From the NCBI RefSeq assembly GCF_028453695.1, contig NC_135781.1, forward strand, positions 620,001-684,000: a DNA stretch of 64,000 bases, read 5' to 3'. The DNA is from Augochlora pura. Lineage: Eukaryota; Arthropoda; Insecta; Hymenoptera; Halictidae. Below are positions 49,610 through 60,800 of the stretch, in pieces (position 1 is the stretch's first letter; each line of letters begins with the position of its first letter). The position numbers and the translations under genes were made by a program. Below the pieces are notes generated by a model. It ran no database searches, had not been told where the DNA came from, and saw only the letters and a program-made list of their open reading frames with translations.

Positions 49610-50797
49610 GAGGCCCCGATATTTTCCCGCGAGGCGGCGACTTTGACTTTGCCGTCTGCTCCGATCAACTTTTCGCCTTTTCTGCTCCGATCGAAACACT
49701 TTTCAGATATTTTCTGCAACAATTTTTTGCTTCGAAATTTGTTACATCGATCGCTACTTTTTAAACAGGTAAAAACATAAAACACTTTTACTCGTAAATA
49801 GGGAGATTGTTTTTAAAGACGTCTATAAGTAGGGTTCGCCTTTTCAGATTATTCTCGTATAAATGATGACCCATGGAAGGTTCATTAAATTACAGTACTT
49901 TACTGAATTAAATGAACTCTTTGCGATCGCGTTAAATTTACACAGAGATATCGTGCTGGTCGGAATTAATTTTCAATGACCAAACAGTAATACGTAATGA
50001 GTAAGATTGATAGATATACGTAACACGATAATATGTTTTAATTTTATATAAAAATAGAACAGATTAAAACAACCAGCTTCGATAGCCGAGAGTAGACATA
50101 CGACGGCAACGAATTAAAGTTGCACAAAGTGAAGGTGTACGACGTCGATTACTATCTAAGATCCCCGCTAATGAAATTAGGAAATTATAATGAATTCTTG
50201 TCGCCCACGTACGGATGACGCGGCAGTCGAAATGTCAGACTTTAAAACCGAGCTGAAACGCGACGCGCGTCCTTCGGTTATTTGAACACGTTCGAGGGGA
50301 TCTATCGGGATCTGCTTGCTCGGGCGAGGAAGGAAACGACGGCGGTGTCGCGGCGAAAGAGCGAACGAAGCGAAAGGGAAGAAGAAGAAGAAGAAGAGGA
50401 GGAGGCCGGTAATAAGTAGAAATTCGAAAGTCGGCACCGGCTTCCAGGTTAGTTGTAAACGCGCGTTATCGGCGCGGTCGAGCCGCGCTAACGATAAGTT
50501 AACACCCGTGGACGGTGATTTGTTCCGCCAGGTTTATCCCGATTCGCTTCCCGAAGCGATCCGAGTGATGCGAAAGTTGAATATCGAATGCCAGCCGGAG
50601 GAAACTTGAGAAGCCACCAGCGGCGTGGCAACGTTCGCAGTGACATTTATCCTCTTTTAAAGCGTACTCCATAACCCTGCTCCGAGTGGACGGGGTCTCT
50701 CAAACTACATTGCGTAGAAACTAAATTCTCACGTGGCAAGTGAAAGAGCAGCTGTCGGTTCGAGTGTCCGCCCACGCGCGGCTACACGCCGTTGTCG

Positions 50798-50897
50798 TCC
50801 TCCTCCTCCTCCTCCTCCTCCTCCTCCTCCTCCTCCTCCTCCTCCTCCTCCTCCTCCTCCTTCTCGACGTCCTCGTCGTCGTCGTCGTCGTCGTCGC
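50798..50897. repeat. (TCC)n followed by (GTC)n triplet array
   Basis: About 21 TCC triplets (50798-50861) followed by GTC triplets to about 50897. Frames read poly-Leu, poly-Pro or poly-Arg and are artefacts. It is one of the longest pure triplet arrays in the window. Confidence 0.95.
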
Positions 50898-52481
50898 CGT
50901 GGCCGACACGCGGCAACAAATCAGGTGCTGCTCGATTCAGGACCATAATAAAACGAAGCTATTAGCGCGTCACCTTTAAGGCTGAGGAAGCCCTGCGCAA
51001 CGAACTTTCCCTGCTCCGCGCGCTATCTTCCCGGTTGATTCCAGCGACGCTAACCGCGCGCGCGCGCGCGCGATCGACGACCGATAGCGATCTACGCAGT
51101 TGGAAGTCTCGTTTCGTGGAATCGATCTCCTCGGGCTTGGGAGGCGATTACCGCGATCCTTCTATTCTAACGAGCTTTCGGCTGCCTTCGCGAGAGTTGT
51201 TTCTGGTCGAACGTATCGGAGCCTCGTCGAGGAATTGGCCATTGGTCGAAGAGGAGTTGGCCAATGTTCGTAGAATCCCGCATGCAAATTGGTACAAGAT
51301 TGGGACAAGATTTACCTCACCGACTCTAGTGGTATTCTTTCTAAATAATTCACCGTAACGTTTCACTTACCGTAACACGTGGAAAATGATTCCGCAGAAA
51401 CGAGAACGAAGCGGGTATCGCAGCCATAAGCGTGCTCCGAAAAGTGAACTCGAGAACCTCGGCCGACGACTAACGCGGGAAATCCCGGGTAATGGCATAA
51501 TGGTTCCGAGATAAGAGACTCGTCGTCGTCTTGGTCGTTGTCGTTGCAGCCGGCGAGACCTCTCGAGTTCCATTTTCATTCCCGAAGCGTTTCGCAAAGG
51601 CGTAACACTTTCGCGAAACAGTCGTGAACTTCACGGTGCCTGTAAAATCCTTGGTCCCCGTTGACGGTTCAGCGATCGTTTCACCGGCAGTTCCGATCTC
51701 TCGTCGCCACTCGCTCTGATCGCTCGTCGCCGCCAGTCGAGCTACGCGAATGCGTCGGGAGAAAATACAACCGTGACAAGACTAATCAGCCGGTGGGATC
51801 GAGCGGCTCGGCTGGTTCGCGCATGCGAAACGATGATCGAGAATTTATTATCTCGATCGGATAACCGGCGCGGCATGGACGGCCTAATTGCCGCAAGAAA
51901 CGTCTACGCGACGCGTTCGCGTTCGCGTTCACGCTCGAAATTCTCGCGTCGTGCGCGAACCGTATTTACAATCGAGAAGAAGCGCTCGAAAACATGGGTT
52001 CCTCGCATTTGGTCGCTCGTTTCGATTATCGTAGATCTCGGGGGATACCACCCGGAATTATTACAAATTCTCTGGTTTTGACAATTCCGTGGCAAGTTGT
52101 TACAATTGTTAGTTGCAAGTTGTTACTGTAGTCAAACTCTGTCAAATATAGGAAATTTATTTAATTTGTCACGTATCGATTAGGGCTACTTTCTTCACAT
52201 CTATATATTACTGTTAATAATTACTGAAGAGATGTATAATTTTCTATTAGAATTGTATGTTCTATATAATATAAAAAGGCTGAGCGAAAATATGGAACAC
52301 GGCGAGAACAGGGCACAATTCCAAAGCAAAATGGTCTCCCAAAAATGATCGAATAAGATTATTTTTGAAAAATCAATTTTTGCGTAGGATGCAGAGCAAA
52401 CATTATCCAGGGCGTGTCTTCTAGCTATTTTTCGATCGGATCGAGAAGAGTCCACTCGCAAACGGGGACACCGTTTGTCAA

Positions 52482-52509
52482 GACGAGACGAGACGAGACG
52501 AGACGAGAC
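52482..52509. repeat. (GAGAC)n pentamer array
   Basis: Five GAGAC units, the complement of the GTCTC pentamers at 22406-22455. Confidence 0.9.
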
Positions 52510-52726
52510 TTGAAGCGTAGGCAGGGTTGTGTCGTAGGATACGCGCACGAGGTCACGGAAACGGGTTTCAGGAAAAATCGACGCGCGTATCCTGAGATCC
52601 GACGACACGCTATCCTGCATCTCCCGGGCAACGCGCGCCGCCGACTCGGCGAGGCGGCGATCGTCACGATCCGTCGAACGCCATTAGAGATTCCATTAAC
52701 CGCGTTTCCGCGGGACGAAAACCCGT

Positions 52727-52778
52727 GTCTCTCTCTCTCTCCCTCTCTCTCTATCTATCTATCTATCTCTCTCTCTCA
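52727..52778. repeat. (CT)n and (TCTA)n compound microsatellite
   Basis: A CT run, four TCTA units, then CT again. Confidence 0.9.
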
Positions 52779-55700
52779 GATCCAAAGCGTGTTTCGCGCG
52801 CGGGGAATCCGCGCCGATCTTTCCGGAGAAACCGGCGGAATGCGTCGCTGGTCCGCGGAATGCGACTGATAACACGCGCCCGTGTAATTAATATCTACTT
52901 AACGGGCCTCCGCGTGGGAAAGGGACGGCTGGCGGTCTCGGCCAAGCCTATTATTATCGCGTTCGGTGAACCATCGTCGAGCCCCATCGCCAAAATACAG
53001 TCGGCCGACAATCTCGAAAAAGAAATTCGACTGCCTGGCACCGGATATTTTTATTCGAATTTTAACTTCTTTTTTTAAATACAACTTTATTCTTCTTTCA
53101 ACGTTATTTTTCATTTCATTTTTCGAAGATTAATTATTATTATTATTTTTGAAAATTAATTATTATTATTCACAGTTTTAAAAAGAACCCTGATACATGA
53201 AATAAATCTTAAGCATCGCCATACAGAATATTTTGATTAAAGAAGTAGAGGTAACGGAGTCAAATTCTTTGTTACATTGCTGCTAAAAATGATGTTAAAT
53301 TTAAAATTCTCAAGTCATCGTTAAATGTAACTTCAAAGAGGGTTCTATGCACAAAATATACAAATTTCCTGCTTGGATAGCGAAGAATATCCTACTCCAT
53401 CCAGTTCCATATAGAATATATTAATCCAAGAATATTAATACAATAGTATCCTAACTAAATAATTCTCCAAAGTTTTAGTCATTTTGCAACCGCCTTCGCA
53501 AGCACTTCTGCCGAACAATTGACACTGAAAGGAGCAGTCGAAGAACGAATAAAAATCGTCCGGCGCTAGCGATCGTGAGATCACGGGCAATTTCTTCGCG
53601 GCGAACGTCGACGTCGCTGGTAAAAGCCTGTGCCTCGACGACGCCGTTTCCAGGAGCCATAGAACAGCATCGAGGATTCCATTAGCCGTATTTCCAGTCG
53701 ACGCGCGCGTAAAAATCATCTACGACCGTTCCTGGCACGATTCTTTCCGCGCAAATGTATCCTCGAATTTACCGTTCGCCATCGGCGGCACACCGATCTC
53801 CTCCTCCTCCTCCTCCTCCTTCCTCTTTGGCTTCGTGGTGTGCGTCTCTCGCTTTCGAAATTTAGTACTTTAGAAAGCGCGAGCGACAACCTGTGCACCG
53901 GAGAGGACAGCTTTTATACCTTTCTCGTTTTCGCTGACGAACCACCGTACGAGGGTTGCCTTCCCGTTGCAATTATTCGCCGCGGTACGTTCGAACCTCT
54001 CAAATTCGGCATGGAAGACTAGTTTGGTCCTTTGAAAAATTGTGAAACTTCTCGACAGTCTTGGATTTGATTTATTTTAATTTACAAAATTCGCACGGTT
54101 TTGATTCGGTGAAATTTGCCCGGTCGAAAGGTTAATTCTGTCCATAACAGGAATAAACGCTGTTAGTACACTCTGTTATCTTATTATTTATAGCTCCAAG
54201 AAGCGTTTCATTAAGTGACCAAGCAATTTATTAACTCGTTAAAAACGGGAAAGCATTGCTGACAGAAGAACAGCGTTCCATCAAGTCGGAAGCTAGAAAC
54301 AAGTAATTTATATTCGAGTCTCTGGTACAGATTTCTGAACGACCACTGCGGTAAAATAAATTGCAAAAAGGAGGACCCTATAAATAAATAATTACAATAC
54401 TGTAATAAATACTAGCACGTTTCTCGTCGCCGAGCGCAAGAACGCCCGTTCCCGTAGCATCGCAAATTCTCGAGGATCTTCCGTCTCCGATGTCCTTCCT
54501 CCCCGCCAGCTGATCGACACGGGCTCGCCGGCGTTAACAGGGCCACTTGTACTTCTAACGATCGCGCGTATACCCTTGTCCATGGGGCAGTAAACCCGAG
54601 GTTTGATCATCCGGGAGATCCCCGGTCGACAGTTTTAACACGCGCCGGTAATCGCCGTTATAAAGTTATACGAACAGTTAAAGGTGAGGCAAGCAGCGCG
54701 CCTTTCACGTGGCACGCAAGGAGGGGTGTGAGGGGGGTGGAGTGGGGGGAGACGCGGTTATGCTAGGAACACGTGGTTTTCATTCCTGACTCTCCCATCG
54801 GTCGATCTTCTCGGCTCGAACGTGGAGGAAGAAGAAGAAGAAGGAGAGGAAAAATAGAAGAACGGAGGTGTAAGAGGAGGTGGAGTAAGAGGAGTAAGAG
54901 GGAGAGGTTCGCGTTGTTATTAGTTTTAATTATTCCTCTCCGCTGTTACCCGCTGTCAAGTAAGAAGTCTAAATATACTCGGGCCTGGGATGATCTACAC
55001 TTCAATTTACAGTTAGACCCTCGCGCGAGTAGCTTCTTCCGAAAACTCATTTAACCAGGGAATAATTGCTTCTCGATGGCTTTTGTGGTTTTACGCTTCG
55101 AATATCCAATAGAGAACCCGGCGAGTTCAATCAGAAATAAATCATCCGCTCCGTAATCGGAGTTCTTAAACGGCTACTGACAACGTCGCCGGTTTATCGT
55201 TGTCATAAATAGCAGATAGGACACCGTTTTGTCTACGAACGTCGCAGTGTTTGTAAGGTCGCGAGGAGGATACCGGATACACGTGGAGGCACGAACGTCT
55301 TACGGATGTCCTATGAATGTCCACTTTAGGTTTGAATGTCTCAAGCTCTAAAACAGACGTCTTTAAAACGTCTTATTTCAGAGGTTATGAGGATGTCCAA
55401 TTTGGGACGTTGTCGAGACGTCTTCATTTGTAACGTAGGACGTTTCCAGGCTGTTTGTACAATATTCGAGACGGCTTAACCCCTCAATGTTTTTTTGTTC
55501 GAGTGTTCGAACCAGTCTTGACAATAAAACAGTGGGAAATTCGCAGTGGTTTCCCATCCTCGAATCGCCCGTCTCGATTTCGCGTCGATCGTCGATGAAG
55601 ATCGAAGGGGTTTCCCCGGCGGACAGCTCGGACTTTTCGCGGGGAAATTCCAGCGGGGAGTGTGACGGTGGTCGAAAGGCTAGATTATAAATCAGCGATC

Positions 55701-57245
55701 GCACGGCGTCTCGGATAATGATAGGCATGCGCGATGCTCGTATACGCGTCGACCGCGCGACGGCTGATATATTGTTTGGAAGCCGGCTGGAAGGTAGCGG
55801 TTAAAATTCTTGGCGAATGATAATCCAGCGCGAGGCGGCGGCGGCGGTCGAGCAACGCTTGTTCGCCGGTTTCCGGAGGTTTCGGCCACGGGAATAACAG
55901 TTTACGATAACGCTGTCCCGGAGTAATCGTCGATCGCAAAAATCGCACGTTTCCACGTTTCTACGGCCGCTTCGTTAGCGTCCAGACGATAATTTCCAGC
56001 GGTTACTTTTTATTGTCGCTAATAACCCCCGGCCACCGCCGGCGAACCCTTTCGTTTGAAAAAAAAACTGAATTGCGCTCCGGAAAGAGTGGACCGTTTC
56101 GCAGATTCGACTCGAACATTACCTTGGATCCCGCGCGCGGAACTGTTTTCTTTTTTTTTTTTAAAAACATCGTTTTATTTACAGCCAACAATGCACAGAT
56201 TAAATGTTACAAAACGAGTAAGAAAACGTACATAATTATTTACAGTTGCGGTTTAATGGCTCTTGTAAACTTGGTCATAACTTGTAAGCTGTAATTGTTA
56301 GTATCGCTTGCTTAATGTTAGTTTGGTCAGTGAGGTTGACGGTGTTCAGTAATTATTTATTTAAGTACTCCGGTTCCGATTCCGATTAATAGCTCTCTGA
56401 ATAGTCTACGAACAGTTTCAACAATTATTTTACTCTAATAAAATTCAACCTCATAACTTAACCTACATCGACCGAATATAATTTATTAAAAATTCTGTTA
56501 TCGATAATCCGGGTCGCTTTCTTTCCACTCGCGACCGGTCCGGCAAGTATTATCGGCCCTCCTTCGAACGCCGAAACAATTTTCTGGACACCGCCTCGCT
56601 TCGGCGACTTGCAAATTGAGCCATTAGATAACTGCAGTCATCGCCTATTTACGGGTTCGTTCGTAGAATTATTGCAACAATGATATTGTCGATAAACTGT
56701 CGGACGCGGCGTTAAACTATCCGCGCGCGAATCGCGCGCGGAAAGCGTGCTCGAGCGACGGCGTTCGACGCCGCGTGTAAATTACGAGCGATTATGATGA
56801 TTACAGGTGACGTAGCCACCTTCTCGCCTGGTCTCGCCGTCCAATCTGCCAGAAATTAGCGGATTTTTATTCCTTGTTCCGCGGCAATGACGGGCGTGTA
56901 GGTGACAAAGTGACTTGTTAACGGGGCACCCGGGAACCATCGGCGTTTCTCCCCGCGTTCTGAATTGCAAATTGCACCGGGACGACAATTTTTCCTTCCG
57001 CGATCTCCGATTACTGAATGAATGGGTATGAGAGGACTTTTTTCGACAGCTTTACGAACCGTAACCGTTCATTTGTAAATCACGTAGTCGGAGGAGAATT
57101 TTAACCAGCGTCGTTAATCCGCTGATCTATGTTGATCCGTTGACCTATGGTATATTCCATTTTTACAAGGATTTCTACCTCGTCTCGTTAACATATTCTA
57201 ACGGAAATAAAACAGATATGCTATTGTTCTCCCTAAAATTACAAT

Positions 57246-57471
57246 TTAATCCTTTGAACTCGAGTAGTAACTCCAAGACGGTAATAAAATTGTATCCAAT
57301 TCTAAAATAATTTTTATTATAATTGTTCAACTTAAACAAAACTGTTGTATGATTCACAAAATTCAATTTCATATCCTTAAAATACAGTAAATGATATAAA
57401 ATAAAAGTACCGTTGATCAGAGAAGTTATATTAATTTTAGAATTTAAATAGCTTCGATTGCAAAGGGTTAA
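57246..57471 (+). mobile_element. family A piggyBac-type MITE, complete (226 bp)
   Basis: TTAA at 57246-57249 and at 57468-57471 flank inverted ends that match at 15 of 20 positions (TTAATCCTTTGAACTCGAG against the inverse of the right end, TTAACCCTTTGCAATCGAAG). TTAA duplications with a CCC-initial inverted repeat are the signature of piggyBac-type elements; CCCTTTGC ends are known from that superfamily. The body is AT-rich and has no transposase. Fragments of the same element lie at about 21339, 31158, 34093 and 44661. Confidence 0.65.
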
Positions 57472-60269
57472 GCAGCCAATGGTCGCTACTTCTTACTGCC
57501 GCTTACCCATGACGAGTATACTCGTCAAATGCTACTTAAAGTACGCTACTTAAACACTACTTAAGCAACATCTGTATCTTCCATTAAAAATGTTCTACCC
57601 GAGTGCAATACTCGGTTCGAATTCAAGCGGTCAAGAAATGCATAAGCTTTTTAGGCACTCGCACTTATTGACTCCGGCCTGGTACGTCTCGCTATCGTAT
57701 CCGGACGTTCCAGACGATTTCCCGCCGCGGCAAAGAGAAGCGGGATCTCGCAATCTCGATCAACGATCTCGACGTCCGGTGCTCGGAGCGAGTGAATCGA
57801 GCGCGCGGAGCGCATCGCTGCGCGCGGCCCATTCAGGCAGCCGCGCGATTTAAAAGACGCGCTTCGTAGCCGCGAAATACGAACACGGCTCGAACCTGTT
57901 TCTAATCCAACGGAACTCCACCCCGTGCTACCTTATCTGTCGTTGCCGGCTTCCGCGGTAGTAGAGAAGAGCGGATAAGCAAAAGGTAGAGCCGGAGCCG
58001 GAGCCGGAGCCGCGCGACTCCGGTGTAATAATATACAGCCGGCTGAGTAAAACAGCTGTTACACGGATAAATTTGCCGGCCCCGGCGGCCGTTTATCGAG
58101 TACTCTCCGGCCACGGTCCTCGCGAGATCGCGTCCGTGTTTATGCCTTTGCGCGAATACTCGCTCGCGATAAACACGGCTCAATTACTTCTAGCGACGAG
58201 AACGCTCTTCGGAGTAGTTTTTCCATTAATTTTGAATCATGTCGAATGCGATCGTGAGAAAAATGGCGCTGGAAGAAAGCTAGTCGAATGTCGCTGTTTC
58301 GGAGACGTATGCTATTTTGACTGCCTTCTCGAGTCGTTATGAGCAGAAGTGACAAATGTTGCGCTATTTAGAGGAAATAAATGCCACAAAACTCTAGAAC
58401 TTTTTTAACAATTTTCAACAGTTTCATCGATAATTAATTTTAATTTTTTAAATTTACTTTTAATTGATAGATTATTCAAGATAGTATAATTCTATGATTC
58501 ACCACGGAGTAGTCTGTCACGTTCACGCATCGAGCTCTCTTTTAACCATTTAACTGTATTCCACGAGTACACTCCCTATAGAAAAGAAACTTCTGAAAAG
58601 AAGACATCGCAGCTACCTGGTTAAAATTATTGGCCTACCATATCTCTAACAATGAGAAACGAAAAATGATCTCCATTCAGCATTCGAAATTTATCAAGTC
58701 CCTCCAACCCCTCGCTATCATAAATTCGTTCGACCGGCATCCACGTATCGCATATACTTGCACGGCGCGCCGCGTTAACCATCTTTAATCCAGATGTTTA
58801 CTGCCTCCTACAAAGACCCCGCGAGCGGACAGTAGGAGTGCACCGGCACAAAGCTCCTCCTTCGCGAACGTATCCCCGGTTTCTCAGGTGGCCGCGAAAC
58901 TTTTTCCAAGATCCCCGTCGACTTTCTCTACGTGACGGAAGGATTTGCCGACTAATGCGACGGCGAGCCTCTCTTTACGAGGCTCCCCTTTTTCCCGGGC
59001 CGCGTTACAACCGCTGCCGTTGCTCGACAGCCGTAAGCCGCCCGGCGCGAATTTATCGACAGGATATCCTGAGAGCGCCTTCGCAAGGTTCAGTTAAATC
59101 GTCGAACCTCGGGTTATTTAAATCGTCGAACCTCGGTTCTCCGACTGCGAACGATAAGCAGCCGCGAGTTTAAGGGCGAATTCATTTCGCCTGCCTACGC
59201 GTTCATTCCGTGTAATTCAATTTTCGCGCGGGAGATTTGCGATCGCCGGCTTGGCAATATTTCTGTCGGATTTCTGGGATAGAAACGGGCAACGGGTTTC
59301 CCATCGGACGCCGCGTTGTGGGAACGTTGCTAACCCTTTCGGTACCAGCGCTCTGTCCGCCGTGACACACCCCCTGTGCGAGGCGCCGCGATGAAAATTC
59401 TTTATATAAAGAAAATTCTCCTTTATATAAAGAAAATTCTCCTTTATATAAAGAAAATTCTCCTTTATATAAAGATTGTCCTATGCGTTAAATAAAAACG
59501 GTGTTTAATGAAACAATGTCCTTTTAAACAAAAAATCTTCTTCTCTAGCTTTAATATCAAGAGATACTTATTAATATAAAATTCTGCTATTTATATCGAT
59601 CGTCACATGGACGCCGCGTACAGGAGAGCCTGGTAAGAATATTTTAGCGATCGTAGTTTTATTGTCATGGATTTAGCTTTCGTCGAGCTACCTTCTTAGT
59701 CTTTTGTAGATCGCAAGATAAGTAACTGACGGACCACGGCGTTCGAATGACAGAGCTTGAAATTCGCAGCTACCGAAATTTGCATCGCGTTACCCTGTGA
59801 CAGAGGACGTGGGACACGAGGCACGCGGAAGATCGCTGACGTTGACTCCGACAGGCCTGAACGGCGGCGGCCGACTATGCGAATCCTTCGGCCATACATA
59901 TATGCTGCTATAGTTCCCGAAACGGGTCCCCCGGCCCGATAAGTCGAAAATTGGTGCGCGCCGCGGCTCGTTGGAAACAATTTGGCGGGTACGCGTCGTC
60001 GTCGTCGTCGTAGCCGCCGCGCCGCGCCGCGCCGGGGTAACGAGCACGAAATAAGACGCATACATTACCACGACCTTAATAATCGCCGGGCCGATTTACA
60101 TAGTAATTACTAAGTTTTCTGGGTCCCAAATTACCTTCACCGGCCGAGCCGTCAAAGAGTCGACGAGCAGCCGACACCGCATCCGAATAATAAGTATGCA
60201 AACGGTACCGAAAGAAACGCCGAAGAAAAGTCAGCCGTTTACTGGAATGCGTCGCTCAATCCGCTCTCA

Positions 60270-60300
<31 letters not shown>

Positions 60301-60642
60301 GGGCCCTAGAGGGAGGGAAAGGGTAACGAGTTGCCGGTGGCGATCGGTTTCCGGCGAAACGACTCGTCTAATTTCTTTGCAAATCGCCCTGACCCGACAA
60401 AGGGACGGCCCGAGCCACGCGTTAGACACCGTTAATCAACCGAGCTGCACACCTCCGGAAGACGCTCTCTGCGAACCTGCCGTCTGGAAAACGAAGCGCG
60501 GAGATGCAACGAAAAACTCGCTTGCTTAATCGTCCCTGGCAACCTCCTCGCAGCATCACGCATAATGGAGACCCGTCGTATTTCAAGCTACAATGTTTCG
60601 ATATCTTGTCCATCGCGCTGGCTATTTATTTCAAGATTCTTT
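57472..60642. other. non-coding stretch
   Basis: No supported gene. It holds GAGCCG hexamers near 57985-58012, a 21-bp array (59400-59477), GCCGC repeats near 60015-60034, and a TC run at 60271-60292. Confidence 0.6.
59400..59477. repeat. 21-bp tandem repeat with palindromic core
   Basis: Three exact units of CTTTATATAAAGAAAATTCTC and a fourth truncated after about 13 matching bases. Each unit contains the palindrome CTTTATATAAAG, so single strands could form serial hairpins. Confidence 0.95.
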
Positions 60643-60800
60643 TCAACCCCTTGCACTACGACTCCTTTCATGCTGTGTCGATTAGCACTTATTTCTTATT
60701 AATATTCTCCCTAATAGGACCAAACAATTTTTGTTTCTTCTGTTATTTCGATTTCCTTTCATTTTGAATCTTTGACGAAAGAAAAATTAAATTTAATTTC
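60643..60800 (-). mobile_element. family B MITE fragment, inverted
   Basis: It starts TCAACCCCTTGCACTACGAC and is parallel to the reverse complement of 63135-63381, sharing GATTAGCA, ACTTATTT against ATTTATTT, and AATAGGACCA. The outer TTAA is mutated to TCAA and the inner end is not clear. Confidence 0.55.

Larger units (their letters stand above)
49610..57245. other. presumed first intron, non-coding
   Basis: No supported exon. It holds a CAG/GTAAAA junction at 49767-49774, an apparent alternative exon end, a TCC/GTC compound array (50798-50897), a CG run near 51056-51072, GAGAC and CT/TCTA arrays (52482-52509, 52727-52778), and a GACGTC-motif-rich patch (55290-55447). Frames such as 51035-51358 and 52414-52869 have no splice or codon support. 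Confidence 0.5.

Noticed and set aside
49258..49785. 175-codon minus-strand frame opposite the 49319 exon
   Set aside because: It is the Ser-rich complement of the acidic exon; the + frame has better codon bias, an ATG and a consensus donor.
54010..54030. miR-7-like start (TGGAAGACTAGT)
   Set aside because: Only the first 12 bases agree with what I know of that family; the rest differs and no hairpin surrounds it. A TAAATGCACT string at 21420 (miR-277-like) fails in the same way.
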